Shown here: piece after piece, positions 61,201 to 62,117 of the stretch | Layout: each line of letters opens with the position of its first letter | Position numbering within the stretch: position 1 is the stretch's first letter | Made by a program: the position numbers and the translations under genes | The notes under the pieces: model-generated | What the model was told of the DNA's origin: nothing | The model's database searches: none | The model's input: the letters and a program-made list of their open reading frames with translations, nothing else | NCBI GenBank assembly: GCA_963971285.1 | Contig: OZ020244.1 | Span: forward strand, 24,986,001-25,050,000 | Source of the DNA: Astropecten irregularis | Taxonomy: Eukaryota; Echinodermata; Asteroidea; Paxillosida; Astropectinidae | Length of the DNA stretch: 64,000 nt | Reading direction: 5' to 3'

Positions 61201-62117
61201 GCAAACAGCACTTGTGTACCAGAGTCAACTCCTAGAGTCTCTGCAAGGTCAGGCCCAGCAGGTCCCAGGTAACCAGACTGGGCCAGGTTGTACCCAGTGG
61301 AACCTTTTCGACACGTCAGCATTATCTCCGCATAAGATTGGAAATTCGGACTTTGGTGACAAACGCGAATCAATTTGGAGACAAAGGTTTGGGTCGATGT
61401 CCTATCCTGTTGCTGGTTAGTGATAAAGTAGGTGTAGCCATTTGAAGCAAAGCCATACAGATAGTTGATGTCAAAAGTCCGACTTCTATAGGCCCGATTA
61501 AAATTAACTTCTGAAAATTCACCTGAAAAGAGAAGTCTATTATTTGGAATAGTTTTGTCTAAATCTCGTCTTGAAACTGGAGGTGCAGAGAATGTGCCTG
61601 CAACATATGTCGATGCAACATAAAGCCAATCTCTGTTTCCTGGGCCAGGAGCTAGCAGACTGACTGTTGTGTCATCTTTACCCGGTGACACCATCACAAA
61701 ACTCCTTGTGATAATTGTCAATCTGTCTACATCTCGTTGCTGGCAATGCCCATTTGGCAGAGTAGCCTCACTTCCGCACGTCATCAGCATGTCTCTTACA
61801 GAATCCACAAACAGAATCTTGTTGTAGTTGAAACAGTCCTCCGCGGCATCCATACATTCTGAGGTTGTGCTGACATTGGCCTGCATCATCAAGCTCTCAT
61901 TGAGCCTATAGATGGTATTCACAGCCCCGACGTACACACTGCCCGTGGGACCATGCCGGAAAACGTGATTCAGCTTGGCATTGGTGTCTGAATCGGGATT
62001 TTGAAATCCTGCCATCTTGTAAACTGAGAGTTCTCCAGTCCATTGTGAGGTGGCTCCTTGAAGGAAAGTGCACAGGACTCCGGCAAAGAGTGTCATTGAT
62101 ATAACCAGATGACCCAT
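13043..62117 (-). CDS. PLXN: Plexin, complete gene in 36 coding exons (B-type features)
   Basis: A semaphorin receptor at the cell surface. The joined exons (listed below) total 5,682 bases and encode 1,893 residues in one frame, with GT..AG borders and matching phases at all 35 junctions. Layout: signal peptide about 1-24; Sema domain to about 480; PSI domains at about 484-525, 638-672 and 790-840; about four IPT domains at 848-1220; one membrane span at about 1244-1267; cytoplasmic RasGAP split around a Rho-GTPase-binding domain (about 1500-1615). The GAP arginines R1432/R1433 and R1743 are present, so activity on Rap/Ras-type GTPases is expected. A furin-type RRSRR site (1101-1105) and a C-terminal STEL PDZ ligand are traits of vertebrate plexin-B. 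An in-frame TAA nine bases before the ATG supports the start. Splicing is inferred from sequence only; transcript ends are unknown. Confidence 0.93.
13173..13207. repeat. (CAA)n microsatellite in intron 35
   Basis: About eleven CAA units within the 143-bp last intron. Frames through it give poly-Asn or poly-Gln and are not coding. Confidence 0.9.
13288..13362 (-). CDS. PLXN: Plexin exon 35: C-terminal helices
   Basis: Residues 1836-1860, phase 0 at both ends. LFSKLSTLLQLYEFTRGSKD corresponds to the plexin ALHELY.YI.KY helix. Confidence 0.9.
13581..13895. repeat. Foldback element, GGGCCTTTCTCAAAGC family (copy 1, intron 34)
   Basis: Starts GGGGCCTTTCTCAAAGCTC and ends with the inverted GAGCTTTGAGAAAGGCCCC. 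Inner arms pair as well (GGCTCAGGCTC against GAGTCTGAGCC). A further short palindrome (CCTGTTTGTTTAA / TTAAACAAACAGG) lies inside and may be a nested insertion. Confidence 0.75.
14047..14272. repeat. Short inverted-end element with GGCGTAGCCAGG ends (intron 34)
   Basis: Left end CAGTGGCGTAGCCAGGATTTT and right end GGCCCTACGCCAGTG are inverted, with a G-run and T-run next to each end. Probably a non-autonomous DNA transposon. Confidence 0.55.
14720..14860 (-). CDS. PLXN: Plexin exon 34: RasGAP C-lobe
   Basis: Residues 1789-1835. ESSFNKLLYNREVGKYRGLVE matches plexin DSP.NKLLYA.DI..YK..VE. The donor GTTGGG is weak but phase 0 fits. Confidence 0.94.
15130..15375. repeat. Foldback element, GGGCCTTTCTCAAAGC family (copy 2, intron 33)
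   Basis: GGGGCCTTTCTCAAAGCTCG on the left and GCTTTGAGAAAGGCTC on the right, with the same interior as the copies at 13,581, 34,577 and 62,245. It ends about 24 bases from the exon 33 donor. Confidence 0.75.
15399..15546 (-). CDS. PLXN: Plexin exon 33: RasGAP C-lobe, second catalytic arginine
   Basis: Residues 1739-1788. LPLRFWVSAITHPNYIFDI carries R1743, equivalent to the C-lobe arginine needed for GAP activity in mammalian plexins. It ends in phase 0. Confidence 0.95.
15907..16264 (+). repeat. TTAA-flanked MITE (intron 32)
   Basis: Preceded by TTTAA and begins AGGTAATTTCATACTTTGG. It keeps the family interior and ends ...GCTACCAAAGAATGATTCTACC. Confidence 0.75.
16428..16585 (-). CDS. PLXN: Plexin exon 32: RasGAP C-lobe
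   Basis: Residues 1687-1739. VQEYVDNMFQAILTV, LAIKYLFDFFDSQA and IAHIWKSNT are hallmark plexin GAP helices. It ends in phase 2. Confidence 0.96.
16735..16918 (+). repeat. Partial TTAA-type MITE (intron 31)
   Basis: Only the right half of the family is present (CTTTTCTGGATATATACAGCATTTCA to GGTATGCTACCAAAGTGTGAGTACCTTCAA). It ends about 35 bases before exon 31. Confidence 0.6.
16954..17076 (-). CDS. PLXN: Plexin exon 31: basic linker and RasGAP C-lobe start
   Basis: Residues 1646-1686. A strongly charged tract (EEVEESEKQRKKRLRKL) precedes VTFPRLLTMK, equivalent to the plexin EIYLTRLLSMK. Phase 0 at both ends. Confidence 0.92.
17415..17990 (-). pseudogene. Degraded LINE reverse-transcriptase ORF fragment (intron 30)
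   Basis: On the minus strand, broken frames give KIRVFRSLVLPVLLYGCETW and VARFPTSDPARRIL, wording typical of the C-terminal part of non-LTR retrotransposon ORF2. Several frame breaks separate the pieces, so it is a dead fragment. Confidence 0.6.
18040..18110 (-). CDS. PLXN: Plexin exon 30: acidic linker to the RasGAP C-lobe
   Basis: Residues 1622-1645. EDVDLEGGVTLWHL matches the plexin linker ending in WHL. It ends in phase 0. Confidence 0.9.
18175..18375. repeat. Foldback element with GACCTTATTCACGGTGCATCCAT ends (intron 29)
   Basis: Left arm ACCTTATTCACGGTGCATCC pairs with right arm GGATGCACCATGAATAAGG about 150 bases away. Confidence 0.6.
18595..18715 (-). repeat. tRNA-derived SINE fragment (intron 29)
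   Basis: GCTGGCTCAGGTGGGATTCGAACCCA is the reverse complement of a tRNA T-arm and acceptor stem. The same family is seen at 23,330-23,480 and 36,465-36,535. Confidence 0.55.
19220..19292 (-). CDS. PLXN: Plexin exon 29: end of the GTPase-binding domain
   Basis: Residues 1598-1622. DNSLMALVPKQ is the plexin V.DG..VALVPKQ motif. It ends in phase 1. Confidence 0.92.
19343..19990. repeat. Foldback element interrupted by a TTAA-type MITE (intron 28)
   Basis: The outer element (GATTTGAGGCTTTGCATG ... GAGCAGGCTAGTCGAAACG ... AGAAGTGCGAACAAAATAG) also occurs at 27,290-27,480 and 30,155-30,320. Here it is split at its centre by a complete TTAA-flanked MITE at 19,544-19,900. Confidence 0.7.
19544..19900 (+). 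repeat. Complete TTAA-flanked MITE (intron 28)
   Basis: TTAA at 19,540-19,543 and at 19,901-19,904. Termini are AGGTAATATCATACTTT and its near-complement AAGTATGATACTACCT. It is 357 bases long and is the clearest example of the family's target duplication and inverted ends. Confidence 0.85.
20185..20575. repeat. Inverted-end element (AGCCCTATCCACACTGGACT), intron 28
   Basis: The left end AGCCCTATCCACACTGGACT pairs imperfectly with the right end AGTCCAAAGCGGACACGGCT. It has no coding capacity. Confidence 0.5.
21056..21177 (-). CDS. PLXN: Plexin exon 28: Rho-GTPase-binding domain
   Basis: Residues 1557-1597. EWRQGKSGRLTLQDIGLP and WQKLNTLKELG fit the second half of the RBD (LEWRQG..GR..L.D, W..LNTL.HY). 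The acceptor at ATGGACAG is placed to restore the EWR frame. Confidence 0.92.
21191..21230. repeat. (CAA)n-rich tract beside exon 28
   Basis: CAACAA/CAATAA repeats start 14 bases upstream of the exon 28 acceptor on the gene strand, where they read as TTG/TTA units. They may serve as part of the pyrimidine-rich tract. Confidence 0.7.
21354..21452. repeat. 99-bp near-perfect palindrome (intron 27)
   Basis: CGATTTCACGAAACTTTACG on the left pairs with CGTAAAGTTTCGTGAAATCG on the right, and the arms continue as CAGTTGCGTAAGT / ACTTACGCAACTG. It would form a hairpin. The ends resemble the GTCGATTTCAC foldback family. Confidence 0.7.
22060..22216 (-). CDS. PLXN: Plexin exon 27: Rho-GTPase-binding domain
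   Basis: Residues 1505-1557. VRVLDMDAIPQVKEKILDSMY matches the ubiquitin-like RBD helix (V..LD.D...Q.KEK.LD..Y). It ends in phase 1 at G|GTAACA. Confidence 0.95.
23009..23650. repeat. Nested cluster of foldback elements (intron 26)
   Basis: GTCGATTTCACAAAG-type elements begin at about 23,009 and 23,131. The second is interrupted from about 23,250 by an element with ATATGCAAATTAGGC / GCCTAATTTGCATAT ends and tRNA-like arms, then resumes at about 23,600 (GTAAGTTACGATAAGTTTGG) and closes with GGTGAAATCGACCCC. Confidence 0.65.
23330..23485. repeat. Two tRNA-like arms facing each other (SINE inverted pair)
   Basis: The minus-strand arm (GGTGGGATTCGAACCCACAACC) and the plus-strand arm (GGTCATGGGTTCGAATCCCACC) are separated by a palindromic centre (TACTAGTAAGCAGCACTAGTA). 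Each has an RNA polymerase III B-box-like GGTTCGAATCC. Confidence 0.65.
23701..23847 (-). CDS. PLXN: Plexin exon 26: RasGAP N-lobe end, entry to the GTPase-binding domain
   Basis: Residues 1456-1504, phase 0 at both ends. KGPVDAITRQAHFSLSEERLL is the plexin KGP.D..TG.A.YSL..E signature. The donor is ATG|GTAAAG. Confidence 0.95.
24114..24180 (-). CDS. PLXN: Plexin exon 25: RasGAP helix after the arginine finger
   Basis: Residues 1433-1455. TESIVEKLLSNWIALCLYDQ is the conserved plexin TE..VEK.L.NW motif. It ends in phase 0. Confidence 0.95.
24333..24406 (+). repeat. tRNA-Thr-like sequence, probable SINE head (intron 24)
   Basis: A 74-base cloverleaf-like sequence. A-box TAGCTCAGTTGGTAGAGC and B-box GGTTCGAATCC are intact and the acceptor stem GGGCTGG / CCAGTC pairs. 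The anticodon-loop position would read TGT (Thr), but position 33 is C instead of the invariant U and the last anticodon-stem pair is T-T. The T-rich tail, TTTTTTTCCACTTTTCAATGG, is shared by other copies. Best read as a SINE head, not a working tRNA gene. Confidence 0.65.
24560..24634 (-). CDS. PLXN: Plexin exon 24: RasGAP, arginine-finger segment
   Basis: Residues 1408-1433. It ends in RPKQLFRR, whose last Arg codon is split by the intron. This Arg pair (1432/1433) matches the first arginine finger of plexin GAP domains. Confidence 0.94.
24898..25110. repeat. Foldback element with ATGGGCCTTTA ends (copy 2, intron 23)
   Basis: ATGGGCCTTTACGAAAGGCTTGG at the left pairs with the right end TCATAAAGGCCCCAT. 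The interior matches the copy at 11,426-11,650. Confidence 0.7.
25201..25266 (-). CDS. PLXN: Plexin exon 23: RasGAP helix (66 bases)
   Basis: Residues 1386-1408. ATIASLLTVIMMLENKLQYL fits the plexin VASLLTVAL..KLEY helix, closer to plexin-B wording than plexin-A. Small exon, phases 2 in and 2 out. Confidence 0.93.
25430..25700. repeat. About 30-bp tandem repeat, GACAACTCGACT(C/T)CGAGACAGCTCGA (intron 22)
   Basis: About nine degenerate units. An inverted relative (GAGTTGTCTTTGCGAT...GACTTGTC) lies at 26,085-26,215, so the two blocks could pair. Reading frames through it are long only because the unit has no stop. Confidence 0.75.
26255..26376 (-). CDS. PLXN: Plexin exon 22: RasGAP N-lobe
   Basis: Residues 1346-1386. 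RAMMHFNRLLGNKKFLLAFIQALD corresponds to the plexin helix with the NxKxFLLxFI pattern. It ends in phase 2. Confidence 0.95.
26831..27062. repeat. Hairpin MITE with TTA target duplication (intron 21)
   Basis: Ends AGCCCACCGCACA and TGTGCGGTGGGCT are perfect inverted repeats flanked by TTA on both sides. Inner arms of about 50 bases around TGGAAGGATCGCAAAGC are also inverted. A 3-bp TTA duplication is characteristic of PIF/Harbinger elements. Confidence 0.75.
27546..27688 (-). CDS. PLXN: Plexin exon 21: juxtamembrane to RasGAP start
   Basis: Residues 1298-1345. AFAELQTNVTDLTHDL is one of the most conserved plexin stretches. It ends DPH|GTAAGA, phase 0. Confidence 0.95.
27730..28112. repeat. AAATGAAGAAATTTCC-type minisatellite (intron 20)
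   Basis: About 25 degenerate 14-16-bp units. It occupies most of intron 20 and ends within about 20 bases of the donor of the transmembrane exon. Confidence 0.85.
28131..28353 (-). CDS. PLXN: Plexin exon 20: transmembrane helix and juxtamembrane coiled coil
   Basis: Residues 1224-1298. The membrane helix is at about 1244-1267 (IELLIYIGAAILLGLVILVV), followed by the stop-transfer KLKRSQ and a helical juxtamembrane segment (IQMEQVEKGMAEELRIG). It ends in phase 1. Confidence 0.96.
28443..28800 (+). repeat. tRNA-Leu-like SINE (intron 19)
   Basis: A tRNA-like head (GGGCTAGTGGTCTGGCGTG ... GTGGGTTCGAATCC) is followed by a conserved body (CACCCAGGTGTAAATGGGTACCTG) and a tail ending GGCGCCTTATAAGTGTCCATTATTAT. 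A reverse copy lies at 39,630-40,010. Confidence 0.65.
29395..29571 (-). CDS. PLXN: Plexin exon 19: fourth IPT domain
   Basis: Residues 1165-1223, phase 0 at both ends. GDRLTDALTIYEVSVFIGDKEC and TILTCEAP match the last plexin IPT domain. Confidence 0.95.
29641..30017 (+). repeat. Diverged TTAA-type MITE (intron 18)
   Basis: Starts TTAAAGGGTATGTGCAACATTGG and contains TTTTTCTGGATAAATACAGCATTTCAGGCAG. A variant subfamily with a different left third, shared with copies at 54,274 and 58,925. Confidence 0.6.
30350..30622 (-). CDS. PLXN: Plexin exon 18: end of IPT 3, furin-type site, start of IPT 4
   Basis: Residues 1074-1164. CTVTDDTHMTCSTP closes IPT 3. RRSRR at 1101-1105 fits the furin rule R-X-R/K-R. 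FEFQYVRNPSF opens IPT 4. The donor GTTGGT is unusual but preserves phase 0 into a canonical acceptor. Confidence 0.93.
30730..30960. repeat. Foldback element with GGGAGACTTTGGAGA ends (intron 17)
   Basis: GGGAGACTTTGGAGAACCGG at the left pairs with ACCAATTCTCCAAAGTCTCCC at the right, with CG-rich arms between (GCACACGCACATGC). A related copy is at 36,240-36,370. Confidence 0.7.
31200..31290 (-). CDS. PLXN: Plexin exon 17: third IPT domain
   Basis: Residues 1043-1073. GGRTVNVIGHNFMQIISPEM continues IPT 3. It ends in phase 0 at GCG|GTAAGA. Confidence 0.9.
31441..31791 (+). repeat. TTAA-flanked MITE (intron 16)
   Basis: TTAA at 31,437-31,440 and 31,792-31,795. Begins AGGTAATATCATACTTAT and carries the family interior. 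Confidence 0.8.
31976..32140 (-). CDS. PLXN: Plexin exon 16: end of IPT 2 and start of IPT 3
   Basis: Residues 988-1043. It includes SIECRTSNSSEGY (closing strand of IPT 2) and FTFQPNPNVTDINPSKSIES (opening of IPT 3). It ends in phase 2. Confidence 0.95.
32239..32387. repeat. GTCGATTTCAC foldback element (intron 15)
   Basis: Complete 149-base copy: GGGGTCGATTTCACGAAGCC at the left, GGTGAAATGGACCCC at the right, and the interior landmark GGGCTGCAATGCATCATAAGTCC. Confidence 0.8.
32624..32925 (+). repeat. TTAA-flanked MITE (intron 15)
   Basis: Preceded by TTAA (32,620-32,623). Interior as in the other copies; the right end is shortened after GGTATGCTACCAAAAG. Confidence 0.7.
33423..33568 (-). 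CDS. PLXN: Plexin exon 15: second IPT domain, first part
   Basis: Residues 940-988. DPMITTFSPVIGPEAGGTLL is the second IPT opening. The acceptor (CGGGGAAG) has a weak pyrimidine tract, but the frame and family fit are clear. It ends in phase 2. Confidence 0.92.
33655..34075 (+). repeat. tRNA-Thr-like repeat unit with flanking partial copy (intron 14)
   Basis: A complete tRNA-like head lies at 33,950-34,023 (anticodon position GGT) with its 3' tail TTTTTCTTTGTTCACTTTTCAATGAC. A truncated reverse head lies at 33,659-33,690. The upstream spacer matches that of the tandem units at 52,505-53,165. Confidence 0.65.
34299..34419 (-). CDS. PLXN: Plexin exon 14: first IPT domain, second part
   Basis: Residues 899-939. 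It carries the IPT cysteine strand (VRCRTA) and closes with FTYK at a GTATAT donor, phase 0. Confidence 0.92.
34470..34575 (-). repeat. LINE fragment related to 17,415-17,990 (intron 13)
   Basis: AATCAGTGGGAGCATGC, GCGGTACTCCTTCTG and ATAACAATCCATCTGATG all recur in the larger LINE fragment in intron 30. Confidence 0.5.
34577..34728. repeat. GGGCCTTTCTCAAAGC-family foldback, truncated (intron 13)
   Basis: Carries the right part of the family (AACCAGAGAATCTACTTCTG ... AGGTTTGAAAAAGGCCCC). Confidence 0.6.
34825..34979 (-). CDS. PLXN: Plexin exon 13: first IPT domain, first part
   Basis: Residues 848-899. VDPTTGPIEGNTVIEITGTN is the standard IPT/TIG opening (P..GP..GNT...I.GTN). It ends in phase 2. 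Confidence 0.95.
35248..35383. repeat. GTCGATTTCAC foldback element (intron 12)
   Basis: GGGGTCAATTTCACGAAGCCC to GGTGAAATTTAC with the shared interior TACGTAGGACTGCAACGCATCACAAG. Confidence 0.75.
35402..35730. repeat. CTTTTCACACTAT foldback element (copy 1, intron 12)
   Basis: The left end CCTTTTCACACTATCTCC pairs with the right end ATTTTGGATAATGTGAAAAG. Landmarks such as CATGGCGAAAAATGCTGTTTTG recur at 41,541 and 47,777. Confidence 0.75.
35883..36064 (-). CDS. PLXN: Plexin exon 12: third PSI domain
   Basis: Residues 787-847. LYKCSVDRSDCSQC, FDCRWCGSQC and CPAPALIQ carry the cysteine pattern of PSI 3. It enters in phase 1 and leaves in phase 0. Confidence 0.95.
36150..36640. repeat. Composite of foldback and tRNA-like SINE pieces (intron 11)
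   Basis: GGAGACTTTGGAATCAACAGC pairs with GCTGTTGACTTGAAGACAGG...CCAAAGTCTCC (36,240-36,367). A tRNA-like arm follows at 36,465-36,535 (GGTCTTGGGTTTGAATCCCACC). The outer GCTTGCCCTTCACCGACGTGG at 36,207 reappears inverted at about 36,590. Confidence 0.6.
37215..37308 (-). CDS. PLXN: Plexin exon 11: strand before PSI 3
   Basis: Residues 756-787. YTYEADTQELEVNLIVTWNG matches the plexin pattern before the third PSI domain. It ends in phase 1. Confidence 0.93.
37380..37650. repeat. GTCGATTTCAC foldback interrupted by another foldback (intron 10)
   Basis: The outer copy is in reverse orientation. At its centre lies a separate palindromic element (37,431-37,560) beginning GGGGTCGATTTCACTAACGC and ending with the inverse, flanked by CTT on the left and TT on the right. 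Confidence 0.7.
37979..38080 (-). CDS. PLXN: Plexin exon 10: second extracellular beta-sandwich
   Basis: Residues 722-755 (LTKDYQCSLLVEGTRQ to CGSRM). The acceptor is placed at CCACAG|TTAACA to keep phase 0; a nearer AG would break the frame. Confidence 0.88.
38218..38814. repeat. Inverted-end element (TAGGTTCCCACTATCGTG), intron 9
   Basis: TAGGTTCCCACTATCGTG and CGTGATAGTGAGAACCTGG mark the two ends, about 600 bases apart. No ORF of note inside. Confidence 0.6.
39196..39330 (-). CDS. PLXN: Plexin exon 9: segment after PSI 2
   Basis: Residues 677-721, phase 0 at both ends. It contains GPDFCPQLQP and a Val-Pro-rich strand (EELVPMGMTREILV) typical of the second beta-sandwich of plexins. Confidence 0.92.
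39630..40010 (-). repeat. tRNA-Leu-like SINE, reverse copy (intron 8)
   Basis: Ends with an (AAT)n tail at 39,629-39,650. The body (CAGGTACCCATTTATACCTGGGT) and the head (GGATTCGAACCCACAATCTGTAGATTGACC) match the copy at 28,443. Confidence 0.7.
40192..40306 (-). CDS. PLXN: Plexin exon 8: second PSI domain
   Basis: Residues 638-676. CTECVTSNWNCDWCVYDNLC is a compact PSI motif with the WNCDWC core. It ends in phase 0 at AAT|GTAAGC. Confidence 0.95.
40587..41070. repeat. Inverted-end element (AGCCTGTCACACCTAGCCGA), intron 7
   Basis: Left end AAGCCTGTCACACCTAGCCG and right end CGGCTAGGTGTGACAGGGCTT are near-perfect inverted repeats. The interior holds TAGTAC-rich low-complexity sequence. Confidence 0.7.
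41308..41407 (-). CDS. PLXN: Plexin exon 7: end of the first extracellular beta-sandwich
   Basis: Residues 605-638 (EDHVTMTLSIYSSESEIN and on to FNCSHHTS). It enters in phase 1 and leaves in phase 2. Confidence 0.92.
41541..41871. repeat. CTTTTCACACTA foldback element (copy 2, intron 6)
   Basis: CCTTTTCACACTACATGTC to TTTTGGATAGTGTGAAAAG, interior as at 35,402. Confidence 0.75.
42524..42680 (-). CDS. PLXN: Plexin exon 6: immunoglobulin-like segment between PSI 1 and PSI 2
   Basis: Residues 553-605. ITLTVQQLPALPDEQSYSC and CSTPYTADLP fit the beta-sandwich that follows PSI 1 in plexins. It ends in phase 1. Confidence 0.93.
42827..43465. repeat. 60-bp minisatellite, about ten units (intron 5)
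   Basis: The unit contains GCAGGATCTTTCTCAAAGGC, TAAATGGTCAGAGTTAGG and AGGGCCTGATGTTTCAATCC. From about 43,080 on the units are exactly 60 bases apart and nearly identical; earlier units are more diverged. Confidence 0.9.
44285..44515. repeat. Purine-rich AAAGAAAC/GCAGAAA tandem tract (intron 5)
   Basis: Short degenerate units (AAAGAAACGAAGAAACAAAG) over about 230 bases, almost free of pyrimidines on the plus strand. Long reading frames here are repeat artefacts. Confidence 0.8.
44534..44668. repeat. 135-bp palindrome with AAGGTAGGTTTG ends (intron 5)
   Basis: AAGGTAGGTTTGCGGTGATG pairs with CATGATGTCAACACAAACCTACCTT, and the inner arm GTGTGTGGTTCTGAGAA pairs with TTCTCAGAACCACACAC. A strong hairpin. 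Confidence 0.75.
44964..44977. repeat. Poly-G run (14 bases)
   Basis: An uninterrupted G homopolymer; its length may be an assembly estimate. Confidence 0.8.
45375..46330. repeat. Head-to-head TTAA-type MITEs (intron 5)
   Basis: A forward copy runs 45,375-45,688. The TTAA at 45,689-45,692 is shared with a reverse copy that begins AGGATACTTTGGTAGCATACC. A second reverse stretch continues to about 46,327, ending CCAAAGTATGATATTACTGTACCTTTAA. Confidence 0.75.
46425..46554 (-). CDS. PLXN: Plexin exon 5: first PSI domain, second half, and linker
   Basis: Residues 509-552. It completes the PSI cysteines (KCTKYDEC) and continues into an immunoglobulin-like stretch with CIRISDTSPNSLSI. It ends in phase 0 at ATG|GTGAGT. 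Confidence 0.93.
46900..47020. repeat. Short foldback with AGGATCCTTCTCAAA arms (intron 4)
   Basis: GGAAGGATCCTTCTCAAAAAC pairs with TTTGAGAAAGATCCTCATCAGG. The arms resemble the 60-bp minisatellite unit of intron 5. Confidence 0.6.
47777..48109. repeat. CTTTTCACACTAT foldback element (copy 3, intron 4)
   Basis: CCTTTTCACACTATCCAC at the left; GGAGATAGTGTGATCAAAAGG at the right. It carries the CATTTTTCGCCATGATCTG landmark, so it is in the opposite orientation to copies 1 and 2. Confidence 0.7.
48273..48804. repeat. 532-bp element with ACTAGATGACGCA inverted ends (intron 4)
   Basis: CATAGATATATATAAAAACTAGATGACGCA and its near-exact complement (TGCGTCATCTAG ... TATATATCTATG) are the ends. ATTCCATCAT repeats lie inside (48,520-48,660). 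A reading frame inside shows no transposase features. Confidence 0.7.
49275..49567. repeat. MITE with TTA target duplication (intron 4)
   Basis: Ends AGGCTGGTTCATACTC and GAGTATGAATCAGCCT, flanked by TTA on both sides. The 3-bp TTA points to the PIF/Harbinger group. Confidence 0.7.
49778..49910. repeat. GTCGATTTCAC foldback element (intron 4)
   Basis: GGGGTCGATTTCAAAAAGGCC to GGTGAAATTGACCCC with the family interior. Confidence 0.75.
50570..51440. repeat. Large foldback, arms about 250 bases (intron 4)
   Basis: AAATGACACATATCTGGAAAGC at the left pairs with GCTTTCCAGATATGTGTCATTT at the right. The arms also share TTCTTGACTGAGGCATCATTTG and AAAGGCAGATATCTCTGTCA. A central spacer of about 350 bases is unpaired. 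Confidence 0.8.
51938..51958. repeat. Poly-G run (21 bases)
   Basis: A pure G homopolymer with G-quadruplex potential; its length is uncertain in any assembly. Confidence 0.85.
52258..52373 (-). CDS. PLXN: Plexin exon 4: first PSI domain, first half
   Basis: Residues 471-509. VENCNQYTSCETC followed by DPYCGWCTLQN is the classic PSI signature. The donor leaves two bases of a split Lys codon (phase 2). Confidence 0.95.
52505..53165 (-). repeat. Two tandem 324-bp units, each with a tRNA-Thr-like head (intron 3)
   Basis: tRNA-like sequences at 52,534-52,608 and 52,858-52,932 (minus strand) are 324 bases apart, and the spacers between and after them are almost identical. Each has A-box and B-box signals; the anticodon position would read AGT or GGT (Thr). 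The same unit is found once at 33,725-34,075. Confidence 0.75.
54179..54711. repeat. GTCGATTTCAC foldback split by a TTAA-type MITE (intron 3)
   Basis: The left part, GGGGTCCATTTCACAAAGC to CAATGCATC, and the right part, TACTGTTGATAGTAAGC to GGTGAAATCGAG, are one element broken by the insertion at 54,274-54,660. Confidence 0.8.
54274..54660 (+). repeat. TTAA-flanked MITE nested in another repeat (intron 3)
   Basis: TTAA at 54,270-54,273 and 54,661-54,664. The interior has TTCTGGATAGATACACCATTTCAG and GGTATGTTTCTACC. Confidence 0.8.
55122..55630 (-). pseudogene. LINE (non-LTR retrotransposon) ORF2 C-terminal fragment, intron 3
   Basis: A 164-residue open stretch: FHQRCLRTILKYHWSDHVTN, LKCQLRWAGHVARM, KKRYKDCLKKSLKACGID, then a C2H2-type finger (FTCRHC..VC...IGLVSHERAC). 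This is the standard C-terminal tail of ORF2 in several LINE families. The reverse-transcriptase core is missing, so it is a 5'-truncated copy. It is open to its own stop, which suggests a more recent insertion than the fragment in intron 30. Confidence 0.8.
56454..56985. repeat. Two adjacent TTAA-type MITE copies (intron 3)
   Basis: A reverse piece begins at 56,454 (TTAA-AGGTAGTATCCTACTTTGG) and runs to about 56,635. It is followed by a forward variant copy (CACACTTTGTCCC ... TTTCTGGATAAATACACCATTTCAG). Confidence 0.65.
57508..57618. repeat. 111-bp foldback (TTTGTTTCAGGCATGCG), intron 3
   Basis: GGTTTGTTTCAGGCATGCG pairs with CGCGTGCCTGAAACAAAC, and CGATCAGTGATC with GATCACTAATCG. Confidence 0.7.
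58638..58763 (-). CDS. PLXN: Plexin exon 3: end of the Sema domain
   Basis: Residues 429-470, phase 0 at both ends. It starts VHIENATYARHYETLQL and ends INLLTEQQ. It is too short to stand out as an ORF and was found by the splice sites and fit to its neighbours. Confidence 0.9.
58925..59287 (+). repeat. TTAA-flanked MITE (intron 2)
   Basis: TTAA at 58,921-58,924 and the left end AGGTAATATCATACTTTGG. The interior belongs to the variant subfamily; the right end is diverged. Confidence 0.7.
59669..59860 (-). CDS. PLXN: Plexin exon 2: Sema domain
   Basis: Residues 365-428, phase 0 at both ends, with TTTTGCAG acceptor and GTAAGA donor. It includes VAFIGTSQGSLYK, the blade motif near the end of plexin Sema domains. 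Confidence 0.95.
60165..60998. repeat. Intron 1 minisatellite (AGCCTTGTTAG units)
   Basis: Variable-length units built from AAGCCTTGTTAGGGGC and AGTGGGTTTCCAGCCTTG over about 830 bases. The block ends about 25 bases from the exon 1 donor. Confidence 0.9.
61026..62117 (-). CDS. PLXN: Plexin exon 1: signal peptide and most of the Sema domain
   Basis: Residues 1-364. A hydrophobic leader (LVISMTLFAGVLCTFLQG) is followed by the Sema beta-propeller, with paired cysteines (SECMDAAEDC, LMTCGSEATL, GHCQQRD) and ending at CPNPPV. The unusually large first exon holds about four fifths of the Sema domain. It ends in phase 0 at a GTAAGT donor. Confidence 0.95.
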
